From Bettongia penicillata ogilbyi (taxonomy: Eukaryota; Chordata; Mammalia; Diprotodontia; Potoroidae), in assembly GCA_023548195.1 (NCBI GenBank), contig JAJHZJ010000252.1, forward strand, positions 3,231,395-3,295,394: a DNA stretch of 64,000 nucleotides, in the 5' to 3' direction. Every line of letters begins with the position of its first letter. The stretch's first letter is position 1. This document shows positions 32,600 to 43,484 of the stretch, piece by piece. The position numbers and the translations under genes are program-made. Below the pieces are notes generated by a model. That model was not told the origin of the DNA and searched no databases. It saw only the letters and a program-made list of their open reading frames with translations.

Positions 32600-33100
32600 T
32601 GTCACCTCCCCTCCCCTCCCAATCCCCCACTCAATAAACTCCAGTGAGTCCCTATTGCCACCACGAACAAATATAAAATGCTTTGTTTGACATTCAAAGC
32701 CCTTCATAACCTAGCCCCTTCCTATCTTTTCAGTCTTCTTATATCTTATCCTCTAACTCTCTTCAATACAGGATACTGTATTTCATGAATAACACACTCC
32801 ATCTCTCATCTCCAGGCATTCTCTCTGCTAGTCCCCTAAGACTGAAACCCTCTCTATTGGCCACCCTGGTTTCCTTTAGGTCCCAGCCAAAACTCTCACC
32901 TCCTATTGGAAACCTTGCCTAACCCCTCTTAAATCCAGTGCCTTCTCTCTATTAATTATGTCCTACTTATCCTATATATAGCTTGTTTTGTTTGTATATG
33001 TTTTGAATGTTGTCTGTTCCATTAGATCATAAGTTCCTTGAAGTCAGGGACTGTCTTTTGTCTCTTTTTGCATCCCCAGTGCCTGATACGTAGAAGGCTG
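32600..33100 (+). repeat. L2 LINE 3' region
   Basis: 'agcccttcataacctagccc', 'aggtcccagccaaaactctc', 'agtgccttctctctattaat', 'cctatatatagcttgttttg', 'gatcataagttccttgaagt' and 'gcatccccagtgcctgatac' occur in the order of the L2 3' UTR. The last bases (cttaatcaatgtttttt) lie at 33867-33885, beyond the LTR. Confidence 0.85.
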
Positions 33101-33860
33101 TGTTATAATTGTATCTTGTTCTGGTCCCCCTGACCACCCCATCTCCTTCCAGTCAGTATAGTAAGTTTACCAGTAACCATTATAAAGAAAATAGCAGGAA
33201 ATAAGATTTGCAAAGGGGAACCTGAAAGTCATGTACAAGCAGTCCCAAAAGTCAAAGAAACATGATTTACAAATTGTATTCTACATGGTCTAAAATTCAC
33301 ATCCTGGTAATACCTGCCAAACCATGGGAAACATCCAGGTGTTTCTTGTCAAGGCTCTCATTCTGTGATATGTAAATTTCAGACAAAATCCAGACAAGCA
33401 AAACATCATAAAGGTGCTGATAACTTTGAGATGATGACCTTGAAGTTTTACCTATACCTTTGAGATGACTCAGATATGTTAATGAATTGTGGCATGGATA
33501 GAAATTGTGTCTGTTTTCCTCTAAAACCTTATAAAAATGAGACTCTAACTCCTCCCCACTCCCAAGTGTCTTCTGTCTCTTAAGGGTCCGTGCTAAATGC
33601 TCCTAAATTTAATTCATGGTTACTGGGTAATCCATGCCTTTCCCCCTCCTCTTCCTCAGACTGTCCTTCACCATCCCATTCCCTGTCCCAATGCTGTCTG
33701 TCTGCCTCTGCACCTATTTCTATGCTTGTCTCCGTGCCTTATTAAAGTATTATTGCCACCTCATTGACCCATGGTCAATCTTGATCTTTTTCCGTAAGTA
33801 CCCATAAAACCAGGCATGTTTGCCCACATTTCATAATTTCATAAATTGATTATCAATTCA
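33101..33860 (+). mobile_element. probable solo LTR of an endogenous retrovirus
   Basis: A block of about 760 bases beginning TG and ending CA that splits an otherwise continuous L2 3' end. Inside are a TATA-like box (ttataaaa at 33529-33536) and, about 210 bases on, 'attaaagtattattgccacc' at 33741, a poly-A-signal-like element followed by T-rich sequence. This is the U3-R-U5 order of an LTR. The L2 bases around 'agg' occur on both sides, suggesting a target duplication of about 5 bp. I see no internal retroviral sequence, so it is a solo LTR, or else an unrecognised element of other type. Confidence 0.6.
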
Positions 33861-33885
33861 TAGGTCCTTAATCAATGTTTTTTGC

Positions 33886-34232
33886 CTCAAATTCAGAGCA
33901 ACTGCCTTGGTCCTGGGTCGTCAAGTCTTCCTCCCCTAAGAATCTACCTCTTTTCTGAGTTTCTAGAACCACCTGGAATTGAGCTTTCCAAGGGCTTAAA
34001 GAGGAATCCTTTTCTCTGCCCTGAGCAAGGTTTTCCTGAAACAGTCTCAGAGGTAACTTGAACAGGAGTAGAGGAAGCAATTCCAAAGACTAGCTTGGCA
34101 GTACATTCCTCATCCTCAAAGAGAGGAATTTTTTTCCACATATCAAAGGCTTTTTGGTTCCATTGAAGCTCCAAGTCTAGCTCAGTGACAACAGGTAGAA
34201 CCTGACCTGTTCTCTGGTCATCCTCCTTTCAG
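33886..34232 (-). other. unidentified open frame of about 95 codons
   Basis: Open on the minus strand from a stop at about 34233 down to 33944. The translation is hydrophilic and protein-like: 'VTELDLELQWNQKAFDMWKK', 'PLFEDEECTAKLVFG' and 'KGFLFKPLESS'. A second overlapping frame is open to 33868. I do not recognise it, and no repeat covers it. It might be a decayed exon, a processed-pseudogene piece or chance. Confidence 0.2.
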
Positions 34233-34480
34233 AATTTATATATTTGAAGACTGTAGTTAATCTGATCCTTCCTCTTTCTCCACAATTTTTTTCTTTTTCA
34301 TTCTAAATAGCGCCAACTTTTCTAGCCATTCTTATTATGTTAAGGCCTTTCCTCTATTTTATCATTTTGATTGTATTTTTTTCTTTTCTGAATTCTTTCC
34401 AAGTTCTATATCTCTTGTATTTATTGTAAGGCCCAATATCCCCTGTAATTGCAGGGTAAGTATTTTTGTGTCCATCACAA
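34215..34480 (+). repeat. ancient CR1/L3-like LINE fragment
   Basis: 'atatatttgaagactgtagt', 'ttctagccattcttattatg' and 'ctgaattctttccaagttct' match the same old family as 22425-22660. The name is tentative. Confidence 0.4.
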
Positions 34481-34730
34481 GCCTGACCTCCTTCATTACT
34501 TAGTTTGAGTTGGAATCTCCATGGACGGAGGGGTAGAGGAACTGAAATAAGTAAATATTTAATTCAGCAGAAGCTTGTGGCTTCAGATGTTTTTCCATTT
34601 GCTTGGTGATGTCGCACATACAGAAATTTTCTCAATGGAGCTCGGGAATCTTGCCCTCTAATGAGCATGTGTTCTTTTTAAAGCTTTGATCAGTTATACG
34701 TTAAGAAAAGCCAGGAATCAGAATAATAAT
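34481..34730. other. low-copy sequence
   Basis: Balanced-composition sequence with no repeat recognised. 34550-34720 looks like a possible conserved non-coding element. Confidence 0.35.
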
Positions 34731-34734
34731 GAAA

Positions 34735-35090
34735 GAGCTGGCACATACATGGTGCTTTATGTATAGTTAATATCTCATGTCATCCTTACAACAACCCTGG
34801 GAAGTAGGTGCTATTATTAGCTTCATTTTACAGATGGAGAAACTGAGGCAGAGTTTAATAAGTAACATGGATATAGCATTTACTATGGTTTAGGTGCTTT
34901 ACAAGTGTTCTCTCATTTGATCCTCATGAGAGATAGTTACTATTATTATCACCTCCATTTTACAGATGAGGAAATTGGGATAAACATAGGTCAAATGACT
35001 TGCCCAAGGTCACACCGTTAGTGTGTGAGGCTGAATTTGAACTCAGATTTTCCTGACTTTAAGCCCAGCATTCTATCCACTGTGTGGCTT
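34735..35090 (-). mobile_element. two adjacent MIR copies
   Basis: First copy 34735-34860 ('cagatggagaaactgaggca'), second 34861-35090 ('acttgcccaaggtcacaccg', 'cagcattctatccactgtgt'). Both are antisense. Confidence 0.75.
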
Positions 35091-35149
35091 GACTGGGTAT
35101 CAAATTTAAATCACCTAGAAGAAAGCAGGCGCTATATTCACATGGTCAA

Positions 35150-35865
35150 TTAATTCATCACCAAACATTGATTGGGCCCCTATTGTGTTCCAGGCATTGT
35201 TCTATCCCTGGGGATAGAATGACAAAAATGAAGCAGTTCCTACTCTCCAGGGGTAGGTACTGAGGGAGAGATAATGTGTGTACATATAAGCATACAAAGT
35301 AATTTGGGGGGGGGTGCCCACTAGCATGTGAGGAGTTTAGGAAGGGTCTCATGTAGAAAGTAGCCCTTGTGCTGAGTTTCTGAAGGTGTTTGGGATTCTG
35401 AGAAGGGAAGCTGAGCTGGGCATGCGTTCCAAGCATGGCAGAGCCTGCCTATAGAAAGGCTCAGAGATGGGAGATGGAGCATTGGTTGTGAGGAGTAGCA
35501 GGAAGGCCAGTTTGGCTGGAATATAGATCCCATGAAGACAGGTAAACATATAAGCCTGGGACAGTAGGTTAGAGCCGGACTGATGGGCTTTAAATGCCAG
35601 ACAGAGGAGTTTGTATTGAACGGCAGCTGTCTCTAAGGTGGGGGAGGAGACCTGGGGGGAGGGAGGGAGGGAAAAAAATAAATTTACATGAACCATTGAA
35701 ATACAATGAGTAGAGGAGTAAAATAGTCCAATTTGTGATTTAAGAAAATAACTTTTGAGACTATGCAGAGAATGAATTGGAGAGGGAAGATGCTGTAGGT
35801 ATTAGAACTGGCACATTGTTGACACTGGTATCAGCATCTTTTGAACCTGTAGGTGCACTTTTTTA
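35150..35865 (+). repeat. ancient dispersed repeat, long copy, family unassigned
   Basis: 'attgggcccctattgtgttc', 'ggaaggccagtttggctgga', 'tgatgggctttaaatgccag', 'gaatgaattggagagggaag'. This is the longest copy of the family also at 13056, 42630, 44190 and 63010, and shows the full module order. Overlapping minus-strand frames of 70-115 codons are its artefacts. Confidence 0.6.
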
Positions 35866-35867
35866 AA

Positions 35868-36525
35868 AAAATTATTTTCTTTCTTTTTCTTTTTTTCCAC
35901 TTCAGAGTATTTTATTTTTTTCTGATTACATAGTAAAGATAGCTGTCCATATTCATTTTTATAAGATTTTGAGTTCCAAATTTTTTTCTCCTTCCCTTTT
36001 TTCCTCCCCTCCCTCCTTCCTAAGACAGCAAACAATCTGATATGGGTTGTACACGTACAATTCTATTAAACATATTTCCACATTAGTCATTAGTTAAAGA
36101 AGAATCAGAACAAAAGGTAAAAACCATGAGAAAGAAAAAAAGAGGAAATAGTGCATTCAGACTCCATAGTTTTTCTCTGAATATGGATAGCATTTTCCAT
36201 CATGATTCTTTTGGAATTATCTTGGATCATTATATTGCTGAGAAGAGTTAAGTCTATCAAAGCAGGTCATTGTGCAATGTTGCTGTTACTATGTACAGTG
36301 TTCTCCTTGTTCTGCTTATTTCATTCAGTATCAATTCATGTAAGTCTTTCCAGGTTTTTCTGAAATCTACCTGATCATCATTTCTTATAGCACAATAGTA
36401 TTTCATTGTATTCATATACCACAACTTGTTCAGATTTTCCTCAATGGAAGGCATCCCTTCAATTTCCAATTCTTTGCCAGTAGGTGTATGTCTTAACCCC
36501 TTACGTAAAAAATTGCATACCAACC
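35868..36525 (-). mobile_element. L1 3' UTR and ORF2 C-terminus
   Basis: 'ttttgagttccaaatttttt', 'gtgcattcagactccatagt', 'tgctgagaagagttaagtct' and 'attcatataccacaacttgt'. The minus-strand frame 36257-36523 includes 'LNKLWYMNTMKYYCAIRNDD' and 'RKTWKDLHELILNEISRTRR', the L1 ORF2 C-terminus. 5' truncated. Confidence 0.85.
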
Positions 36526-37045
36526 TTGAAATTGGGAGACTATGGGTTCAAATCCTGCCTCTGATACATATTGACTATGTGTCACCAGCAATGCTATAAA
36601 AAGTTATTGTTTACAAAATGAAATCACTACAGGATTATTTTAAAAGTAAGATTCCTTTGGATTTTTAACAATAGAATTTACAAAATTTTTATTTATGCCA
36701 CACTTTTGCCAGAATCACATCTACAGCAAGAAGCAAGTGATACAATGACTGTTAAAAGGTGACAATAATTTTCTAAGCTATCTTCGTCAACAGGAATTCT
36801 CATCTTTTCTTATCCCATTTAAAAATCTCTCTTAAATTAACATCAGAATTTGCTGTTATTGAATTTTCCCACTTGAGTGATCTCTGGAATTTAAAGTTGT
36901 GTCCTACAAGGCTGGTATGAATACTAACCATCAAGAGGATGAGTTCTTTAAGGGGTTTTACCGGAAGTGCTGAATGCTTTGATCCACACCCTCTGCCAAG
37001 TCCTCTCTTTGTTCCAAAACATGGATTTGGGAGAGGCAGCATGGT
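36526..37045. other. MIR scrap and low-copy sequence
   Basis: 36526-36610 is a short sense SINE piece ('ttcaaatcctgcctctgata'). The rest is unassigned. Confidence 0.4.
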
Positions 37046-37049
37046 AGTG

Positions 37050-37305
37050 AGCAGAGAGATGATGCAGCGGATAGAGTGCTGGCCCTTGAGTCAAAAAGAC
37101 TTTTCTTCCTGAGTTCAAATCTGGCTAGCTGTGTGACTCTGGGCAACTCACTCCACCCTGTTTACCTCAGTTTCCTTATCTATAAAATGAGCTGGAGAAG
37201 AAAATGGTAACTACTCTGGTATCTTTGCCAAGAAAAGCCCAAGTGGGGTCATGAAAAGTTGGATGGAACTGAAACAACTGAAACAACTGAACAGCAAAGC
37301 ATGGA
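37050..37305 (+). mobile_element. MAR1-type CORE-SINE, full length
   Basis: 'gatgcagcggatagagtgct', 'cctgagttcaaatctggcta', 'tacctcagtttccttatcta', 'gccaagaaaagcccaagtgg' and a duplicated tail 'actgaaacaactgaaacaac'. Confidence 0.85.
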
Positions 37306-37324
37306 TAGGACAGCAATTTTTGGG

Positions 37325-37565
37325 GGGGTGGGGGAGGATTTGGAGTCAAGAGAGACATGGTTTCAATTCTGCTTCAGACATTGACTGGTTGTATGACCAT
37401 GGGAAAATCACCAAATTGTGCCTTGGTTTCCTGATCTATAAAAAATGAATAAATATGCCATCTTCTTAATATAGTCATTGTTCTGATCAAATAAAATAAC
37501 ATATGTAAAGCTTTTTGCAGGTATTAGAAGACCCTATATTTGTGAGTTATTATCATTTAAGGGGG
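37325..37565 (+). mobile_element. MIR-type CORE-SINE
   Basis: 'tttggagtcaagagagacat', 'gccttggtttcctgatctat' and 'gatcaaataaaataacatat' with a worn MIR tail. A poly-G patch (37320-37335) precedes it. Confidence 0.7.
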
Positions 37566-37689
37566 ACAAGTCTGTGTGTGTGTGCTTGTGGGTGCCTGCG
37601 TGTGTAGTTAGTAATAAATTTGTGGTCATGAAACAGAATTATTTTCATGCAAAAATTGCTAGTGCATACGAAGAGCACTCCAGGAAGAC

Positions 37690-37875
37690 AGTCAGCCGAT
37701 CAGTCAATAAACTCAAGTGAATAAATTCAAGTGCCACATCTGTGCCAGGCACTGTGCTGAGCCACGGGGATACAAAGAAAGACAAAAGATACTTTGTGCC
37801 TTCAAGGAGTTTGCTATCTAATAGACAACAATAAATGAGAAGGGATGCCTTAAGCAGGCAAAGATATTAAAGCCA
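37690..37875 (+). repeat. ancient dispersed repeat fragment
   Basis: 'tgtgccaggcactgtgctga', 'gggatacaaagaaagacaaa' and 'cttcaaggagtttgctatct'. Same family as 13056. Confidence 0.55.
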
Positions 37876-38065
37876 TTGCAATATAAATGCAATAAATACA
37901 AAAATAAATACAATATAAATATAAATACAATAAATTCAATTATAACTAAAAATATAAATACAGTATAAATATACAGACAATAAGTTCAATCATAAATACA
38001 AATATAAGTACAATGAATACAAAAATAAATACCATGTAAATATAAATGCAATAAATACAAATAAT
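37876..38065. repeat. A/T-rich minisatellite, 'aaatacaataaat' units
   Basis: About 190 bases of degenerate aaata-caata-aat units. The 161-codon minus-strand frame across it is an artefact. Confidence 0.85.
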
Positions 38066-38074
38066 GTCACCTCC

Positions 38075-38400
38075 TTTACAGTGTAAGGGGCTGGTGGTCA
38101 GAGAGCTTGTGGAAAGTAGCGTGGCATACATCCAGAGAAAGAACTCTGGAGTCAGAACACAGAATGAAGCGATTATTTTCTCCTTTGTTTTGTCCTTCTC
38201 ATGGTTTCTCCCATTCGTTTTAATTCTTCTATGCAACATGACTAATCTGAAAATGTGTTTACTAGGAATGTATGTGTAGAACCTATGTAAGATTGCAAGT
38301 TGTTTTGGGGACCAAGGGGAGAAAATTTGGAATTTATGGAAGTGATTGTTGAAAATTGAAAATATATAAATTAATACATTTTTGGGGAAAAAAGAAAGTA
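38075..38400 (+). mobile_element. L1 3' UTR
   Basis: 'catccagagaaagaactctg', 'ttctcccattcgttttaatt', 'actaggaatgtatgtgtaga' and 'gggagaaaatttggaattta'. It matches the 3' UTR at 47760-48045 closely in order. Confidence 0.8.
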
Positions 38401-39950
38401 ATGTGATATAGTAAAAACAAAACAAAACCAAACCAAACCCAACAGCTTTGGAGGTGGAGGCAGAGAGCTTGGTTTACATGCTTACTACCTGGTAAAACTG
38501 TGTTTTTCATCTGTGAAAGGAGAAGATTGATTAAATGTCCTTCTAGCTTCAGCTCCTTCGACTGGTTATATTAGGGGCTAGCTAATAATGGGGAACTTCA
38601 AAATTTTCTCTGGGATAGCAATTCACGGTCAATCCACAATATTAAAAAGGTCAGGTTATTGACACCCATTGGCTGGTCAAATAAACAATGTTTGACTTGC
38701 AACGTATGGAAGGAAATATGCAGAACTGCAGAAGAGATTTTTATTCTAAAATAAAAATAACCACTCAAGACTCTTGAAAGGTTTGTATAGCCATCATTAC
38801 CTCACAGCAGATGTTTGCATCATTCATTTACTTAAGACAAAAGCAGGATTTAGAGATATAAATTGTCTGGGGGATTGTAATTTGTAGCTTGCCTTATCAT
38901 CAGATTGAAGGTCTCATATGCTATGGTTTTTTTTCCCGCATTAAAAATGTTTTCTTGATGCCTTTTTTTCTGAATCTCATAGTTTTTCACTGGTATTCTT
39001 CCCTCTTTCCTTCCTCCCCCATAGAAACATCCCTTGTAAAAGAGTACAACAGGCAAAATTGACGGACAAAGTGACTACGTGTGCAAACTTCAGTCCCCCT
39101 AATCCCTCCACCACTCTACAAAGAGGCTCGTGGGATCAGAGATTTAGAGCTGGAAAGGACCTTAGAGGTCATCTCGTCCAATGTCCTTATTTTACATGTC
39201 ATCCTTGTTGCCATGGAGACTAGATGTTCCAGCTGACACCACCCACAGAATCCACCAGCTAGTGATGTTTTGGAACTGGATTTCTGGGAAGGGCTTTGCG
39301 AGAATTTCTGAGAAAATAGCCCTGGAAGAAGAGGAGCTAGGGAGTGAGACAAGAGTTTGTCCTCCATCTTGGGACCATGTGGATTTTCCAGGGTCAATGC
39401 AGTGTGCCAGATCTCTGAGTTCTCACTTGCTCTTTACTTTGTGAGGAAGACGATGGTTTCTATCACTGCTGGGGCTGCAGAATTTGGCTGTGTTGATGTT
39501 AGCCACATCTGGGGAGATGATGACCCAGGAGTCCTTTCAGATATCATTTCCTTCTATTGTGACTCTATATTGGAGAAGAAAGCAACTCCAGTTAACAGAG
39601 GAGTCTCTCTGAGTTTTTTTTCCCTCCTGTTCTTTCTTCTGAGGGGAAGGATAGATTCCTGCTGGCGTTTAGTACTGTGCCCCTCGCCCCTTTACTCTCT
39701 GTTCTAACATAGCTACTATTTACTTCTCTTTCTATATAGCATCAGTGGATGTAGGGGAGAGAGTGAAAGTGACCAGCTGGAGTCTACCGGACACAAATCC
39801 AAGTCCACAGAGTCAAAGTCCAAAGATATTTCCATTATTCCACATTATGTGTAAGAGAAGGAGAGAACTATATTAATCTCCTGTTCTTTAGCAATGAATC
39901 TGAATTAGTTGTTTTGTAGAATTTTTTTCATTTTATGGAAGAGGAGGGAA
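38401..39950. other. low-copy block with MIR scraps
   Basis: A poly-A/'aaaccaaacc' tract at 38415-38440. 'ttagagctggaaaggacctt' at 39142 is a MIR-related core. Overlapping frames near 39357-39707 have no family signature. A segment at 38630-38690 is repeated near 42310 (see findings). Confidence 0.4.
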
Positions 39951-39954
39951 GGAA

Positions 39955-40205
39955 ACGATTATTAAGTGCCTACTATATGCTAGGCACTATAAGTGTTTTA
40001 CAAATATTACCTCATTTGATTCTTATAACAACCCTGGGAGGTTAGGTGCTGTTATTAGCCCCATTTTGCAGCTAAGGAAACTGAGGCAGGCAGAAAAGAA
40101 ATGGTCACACAGCTAGGAAGTGTCTGAGGTTGAATTTGAACTCAGGTCTTCCTGACTCCAAGCCTGGAACTCTATCTACTTTGCTACCAACTGCCTCTAG
40201 TATAG
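39955..40205 (-). mobile_element. MIR
   Basis: 'attaagtgcctactatatgc', 'cattttgcagctaaggaaac', 'gaactcaggtcttcctgact' and 'ctatctactttgctacc'. Nearly complete. Confidence 0.8.
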
Positions 40206-40214
40206 TAATCATTG

Positions 40215-40860
40215 TTTTCCTGGTTGCAATTATTTATTTATTTTTCTTTTTAAAACTCTACACCAGGTTCATACAAAGCTTCCCATATGTCTCAGAATTC
40301 TCACATTTATAATTTTTATTGGTGCAATAATAGACAATTATGCTAATAAACCACTAGTTTTTCAGTCATTGACCAGTTTATGGACACCTTTTTGTTTTCA
40401 TGTTTTGACTACTACAGAAAATATCACTATAAATATTTTGATACATTTGGAGCCATTTCTAAAAACCTTTCTTGGGTTATACACTCAGTAATGGGATTGC
40501 TGGACCAAACAATATAAACAGTTTATTAATATTTCTTAACAGAACTCTAAGTTGTTTTCCCAAAGAGCTGGATTAAATCACAGACCCCAGTAAGTAACAG
40601 TTTGTCTCCCCATTACCTCCAGTATTTTTTTGGACTTGTATCAGGAGAGATTGTTTTCAGATTCTGCCTCAGAAACTGACGAGTTAGTTGTATAACTGTG
40701 GGCAAACCACCTCCTTGTGCCTCTGTTTCCTGATCTATAAAGAGTGGATAAAATGCCATCATTTTCATAAGGGTTTTTCATCTTTACCACTTTGAAGGAT
40801 GTGAAATGAAACCCCAGAGTTGTTTTGATTGTTGGCTATTTCTCAACAGTCTACCCTGTA
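40215..40860 (-). mobile_element. L1 ORF2 C-terminus and 3' region, split by a SINE
   Basis: 'aataatagacaattatgcta', 'gtcattgaccagtttatgga', 'cactataaatattttgatac' and 'actcagtaatgggattgctg' at 40320-40510. 'aaggatgtgaaatgaaaccc' at 40795-40815 continues it. A MIR-type SINE (40664-40778) sits between. Confidence 0.65.
40664..40778 (+). mobile_element. MIR-type SINE fragment inside L1
   Basis: 'attctgcctcagaaactgac', 'gcctctgtttcctgatctat'. Sense. Confidence 0.55.
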
Positions 40861-41195
40861 TCCCCCATCACCTCTTTCCAATCAGAGCTGGCTAATCTAC
40901 ACTTCACTGATATTAATCAGGTCTGGGCATTTGATGCACTTTAGTATTAAATATGTTTAGTCATGCTCAAGAACATGGGGTTGACTTTTTAATCCCCATT
41001 TTTAGATCTAGATAATTCCTTGGTAACTACAATATGTAATAGTGTATCATATAATAATAAAATATACAGAATTCCTTGGTGACATAACAGTTACGTCTTG
41101 CTCAGGGATCATTATGGACATGTATGAAAACCTTAGGGTTCAGATTCCACTGAAAATTACTCACTACTAAGGATGTGATGCAACAATAACAGAAA
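40861..41195. other. low-copy sequence
   Basis: Nothing I can name. Confidence 0.4.
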
Positions 41196-41199
41196 TAAT

Positions 41200-41455
41200 G
41201 ATATTAACTAGCATTTTATAGGTCATTAAAGTTTGCAAAGAGCTTTACAAATATTATTTCATTTTATCCTCACAATAGCCCTGGGAATTGGTGTTGTATC
41301 ATTATCCCCATTTTACAGATGAAGAAACACAGGCTGAGAGGTTAAGTGATTTGTCCAGGATGAAGAAGCCAGTAAGTGTCTGAGGCTGAATTTGAACTTG
41401 GGTCTTCCAAGCTTCAGGTTCGAGGCTCTCTTCTCTGTACTACATAGCTATCTAT
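41200..41455 (-). mobile_element. MIR
   Basis: 'aagtttgcaaagagctttac', 'cattttacagatgaagaaac', 'cttgggtcttccaagcttca'. Nearly complete, antisense. Confidence 0.8.
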
Positions 41456-42625
41456 AAGAGGGTCACTAGAGATGAATATGAGAGCATCACTAGATAAGTC
41501 ACTGAAACTACTTTTCCTGTATATGTCTCACAACTTAAACTTAGACATAGTTCAACATTTTGACTCTGCTTGTTAGTCTCATCTGTCCTAGCTTGTAAGT
41601 CTTCTGCAGTGTAGAGATCATTAAAGAACCGTCCCATAGTGCCTAGGTATATTTAAGCCGCTGCTTAATGTGCTAGGACCTAGTACATTGCCTGTGGGAT
41701 TAAAGGAGATCACTTATTTGGATTTTAAAGTGAGTGATGTAGGAATCTGAAGTAAAACATTGGCCTGATTACAAAAAGAAACCAAACAAATTGAACTCAT
41801 TTGACGATCTAGTTTTTCTAAAGCATAGAAGTGCCTTAATTCTTATCATTCCCTCCGGGCAGAAAAGAAGGGATGCCAGAGACGTTGCCTTGTACCACTC
41901 TCATTTCCTCAGTCTTGGCACCAAATGCTTACTGACTGACTGATTGGGGAAGCAAATTGGGCTAAAGTTTAACTTCCTATGGCCATATTAGCATGAGATG
42001 TAATAATATGTACCATAAACTAGTTTATGTGATTCTCAAATGAATGAACAGGAAGAAGGGGAAAGGTAATTTATTATCAATTTACATAAAATTTCAGTTT
42101 AACATGGAGAAAATGCAAATATATATTTGTATATTATATGCAATTATATATAGTATATATAATATGCACATATATATAATATGAATATATTTATTTTTGA
42201 TAAAGACTATACCTTAAATATAACATCAAGTGGGAATTATGATCAGACTTTTGGGTTTTAATGTCTGGGCTCAATGGAAGAGTCATATGCTTTAGAAATC
42301 CCCTTAGCCAAATCTTAAAGTCAATTCATAACATTTACGAGGTTGGGTTATTGACACCTGTGCTGGTTGGTCAAAGCTCTGCCTTGGAATGGTTGTGTTT
42401 GGTCCAAGTTGAACTTAGATAGATGCTGTATGAGAACCACGACAAGGAGAAAAAAAGACAGTTGAAAGGAAGACTCTTGTTCACTGTCCAGTCTTCTTCT
42501 TCAAGTTTACCTCCTTGAATGTATAATCTGAAAGTTTTTTGATTGGTGGAAGATTGCAGTTCCTTCATTTGTGAAAACAAAGATTTGTTAATATCTATTT
42601 ATTGTTCAGTCATTTTCAGTCATGC
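41456..42625. other. low-copy sequence with an AT tract
   Basis: An AT-dinucleotide-rich stretch at 42115-42195 ('atatatagtatatataatat'). The rest is unassigned. It includes the segment near 42305-42365 that recurs at 38630. Confidence 0.4.
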
Positions 42626-42965
42626 CTGACTTCAAGATTCCTTTCCCTCAAGAAGCTTACATTCTGTTGGGAAGGGGCCTAATGTGAACAGAGATAAGTA
42701 AATACAAAATATTATATAGTATTTTTCTGGCCACAAGGGCACCATTAACTTGAGGGGTTTGAAGAGGGCATCAGGACAGGCTTCATGTGGAAGGTGACAT
42801 TTTAGTTGACCCTTGAAAGAAGCCAGATGGGTGTAGGCTTAATTGAGGGGTTATCACTTGACCCCTTGAAGAATTATTGGAAGTCAGTAGATGAGACTGT
42901 GGAGAAGGTCATTTTGAGGATAGAGAAGTAAGAGTAAGGGCATGGAGGATGGAGGTCAGGGGTCA
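42626..42965 (+). repeat. ancient dispersed repeat, family unassigned
   Basis: 'tttccctcaagaagcttaca', 'caggcttcatgtggaaggtg' and 'agttgacccttgaaagaagc'. Same modules as 35150-35865. Confidence 0.55.
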
Positions 42966-43480
42966 GAAATATATAAGTTGAGTTGTGAGATGTAGACCCT
43001 AATATTGCTTTTGGTCGTTGGGACTGACAATTATCAGGTAATCACAACAAAACTTTCTCTCCTATATTTTTTTTTAAGATGGAAAAGCCATCAATAAATT
43101 GCAATTTAAGAACTACTAAGTACCTGTCTGCACTTAGAGACCAGAGGATGTTGCAATATTCTCACAGAATCACAGAATTTGAGAGTAGGAAGTGCCTTCA
43201 GTAGCCAGAGTCTGGTCCAACTCATACACAGAGGAATTCCCCCTCAAGAAGTGGCATTTGTTAAACATATTTGGGGGCTTGATGTTGTTCTTTGATGTGT
43301 CTGAGCCACATAGATGACACCAACTTTGTTCTGGCCTATGTGGAACACAAATCAGTATTTTTATTTTCACCTGGGACAAAAACAGTAGAGACAGAATGGG
43401 TGGGAGATGAGGAATGGGAAGACTGAGGTTAGGTGGATGTCTGGGAAGGGCAGAAATGGCACAGAGGTCAATTTGACTGG
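42966..43480. other. low-copy sequence with a MIR scrap
   Basis: 'agaatcacagaatttgagag' near 43165 is a MIR-related core. A 151-codon minus-strand frame (43170-43625) extends into the MAR1 and is not accepted as a gene. Confidence 0.4.
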
Positions 43481-43484
43481 ACCT

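Noticed and set aside
37946..38431. 161-codon minus-strand frame
   Set aside because: It covers the A/T minisatellite and an L1 3' UTR. The hydrophobic translation is an artefact.
39357..39707. 116-codon plus-strand frame
   Set aside because: No signature, no splice context and overlapping alternative frames. Length is within chance for 64 kb.
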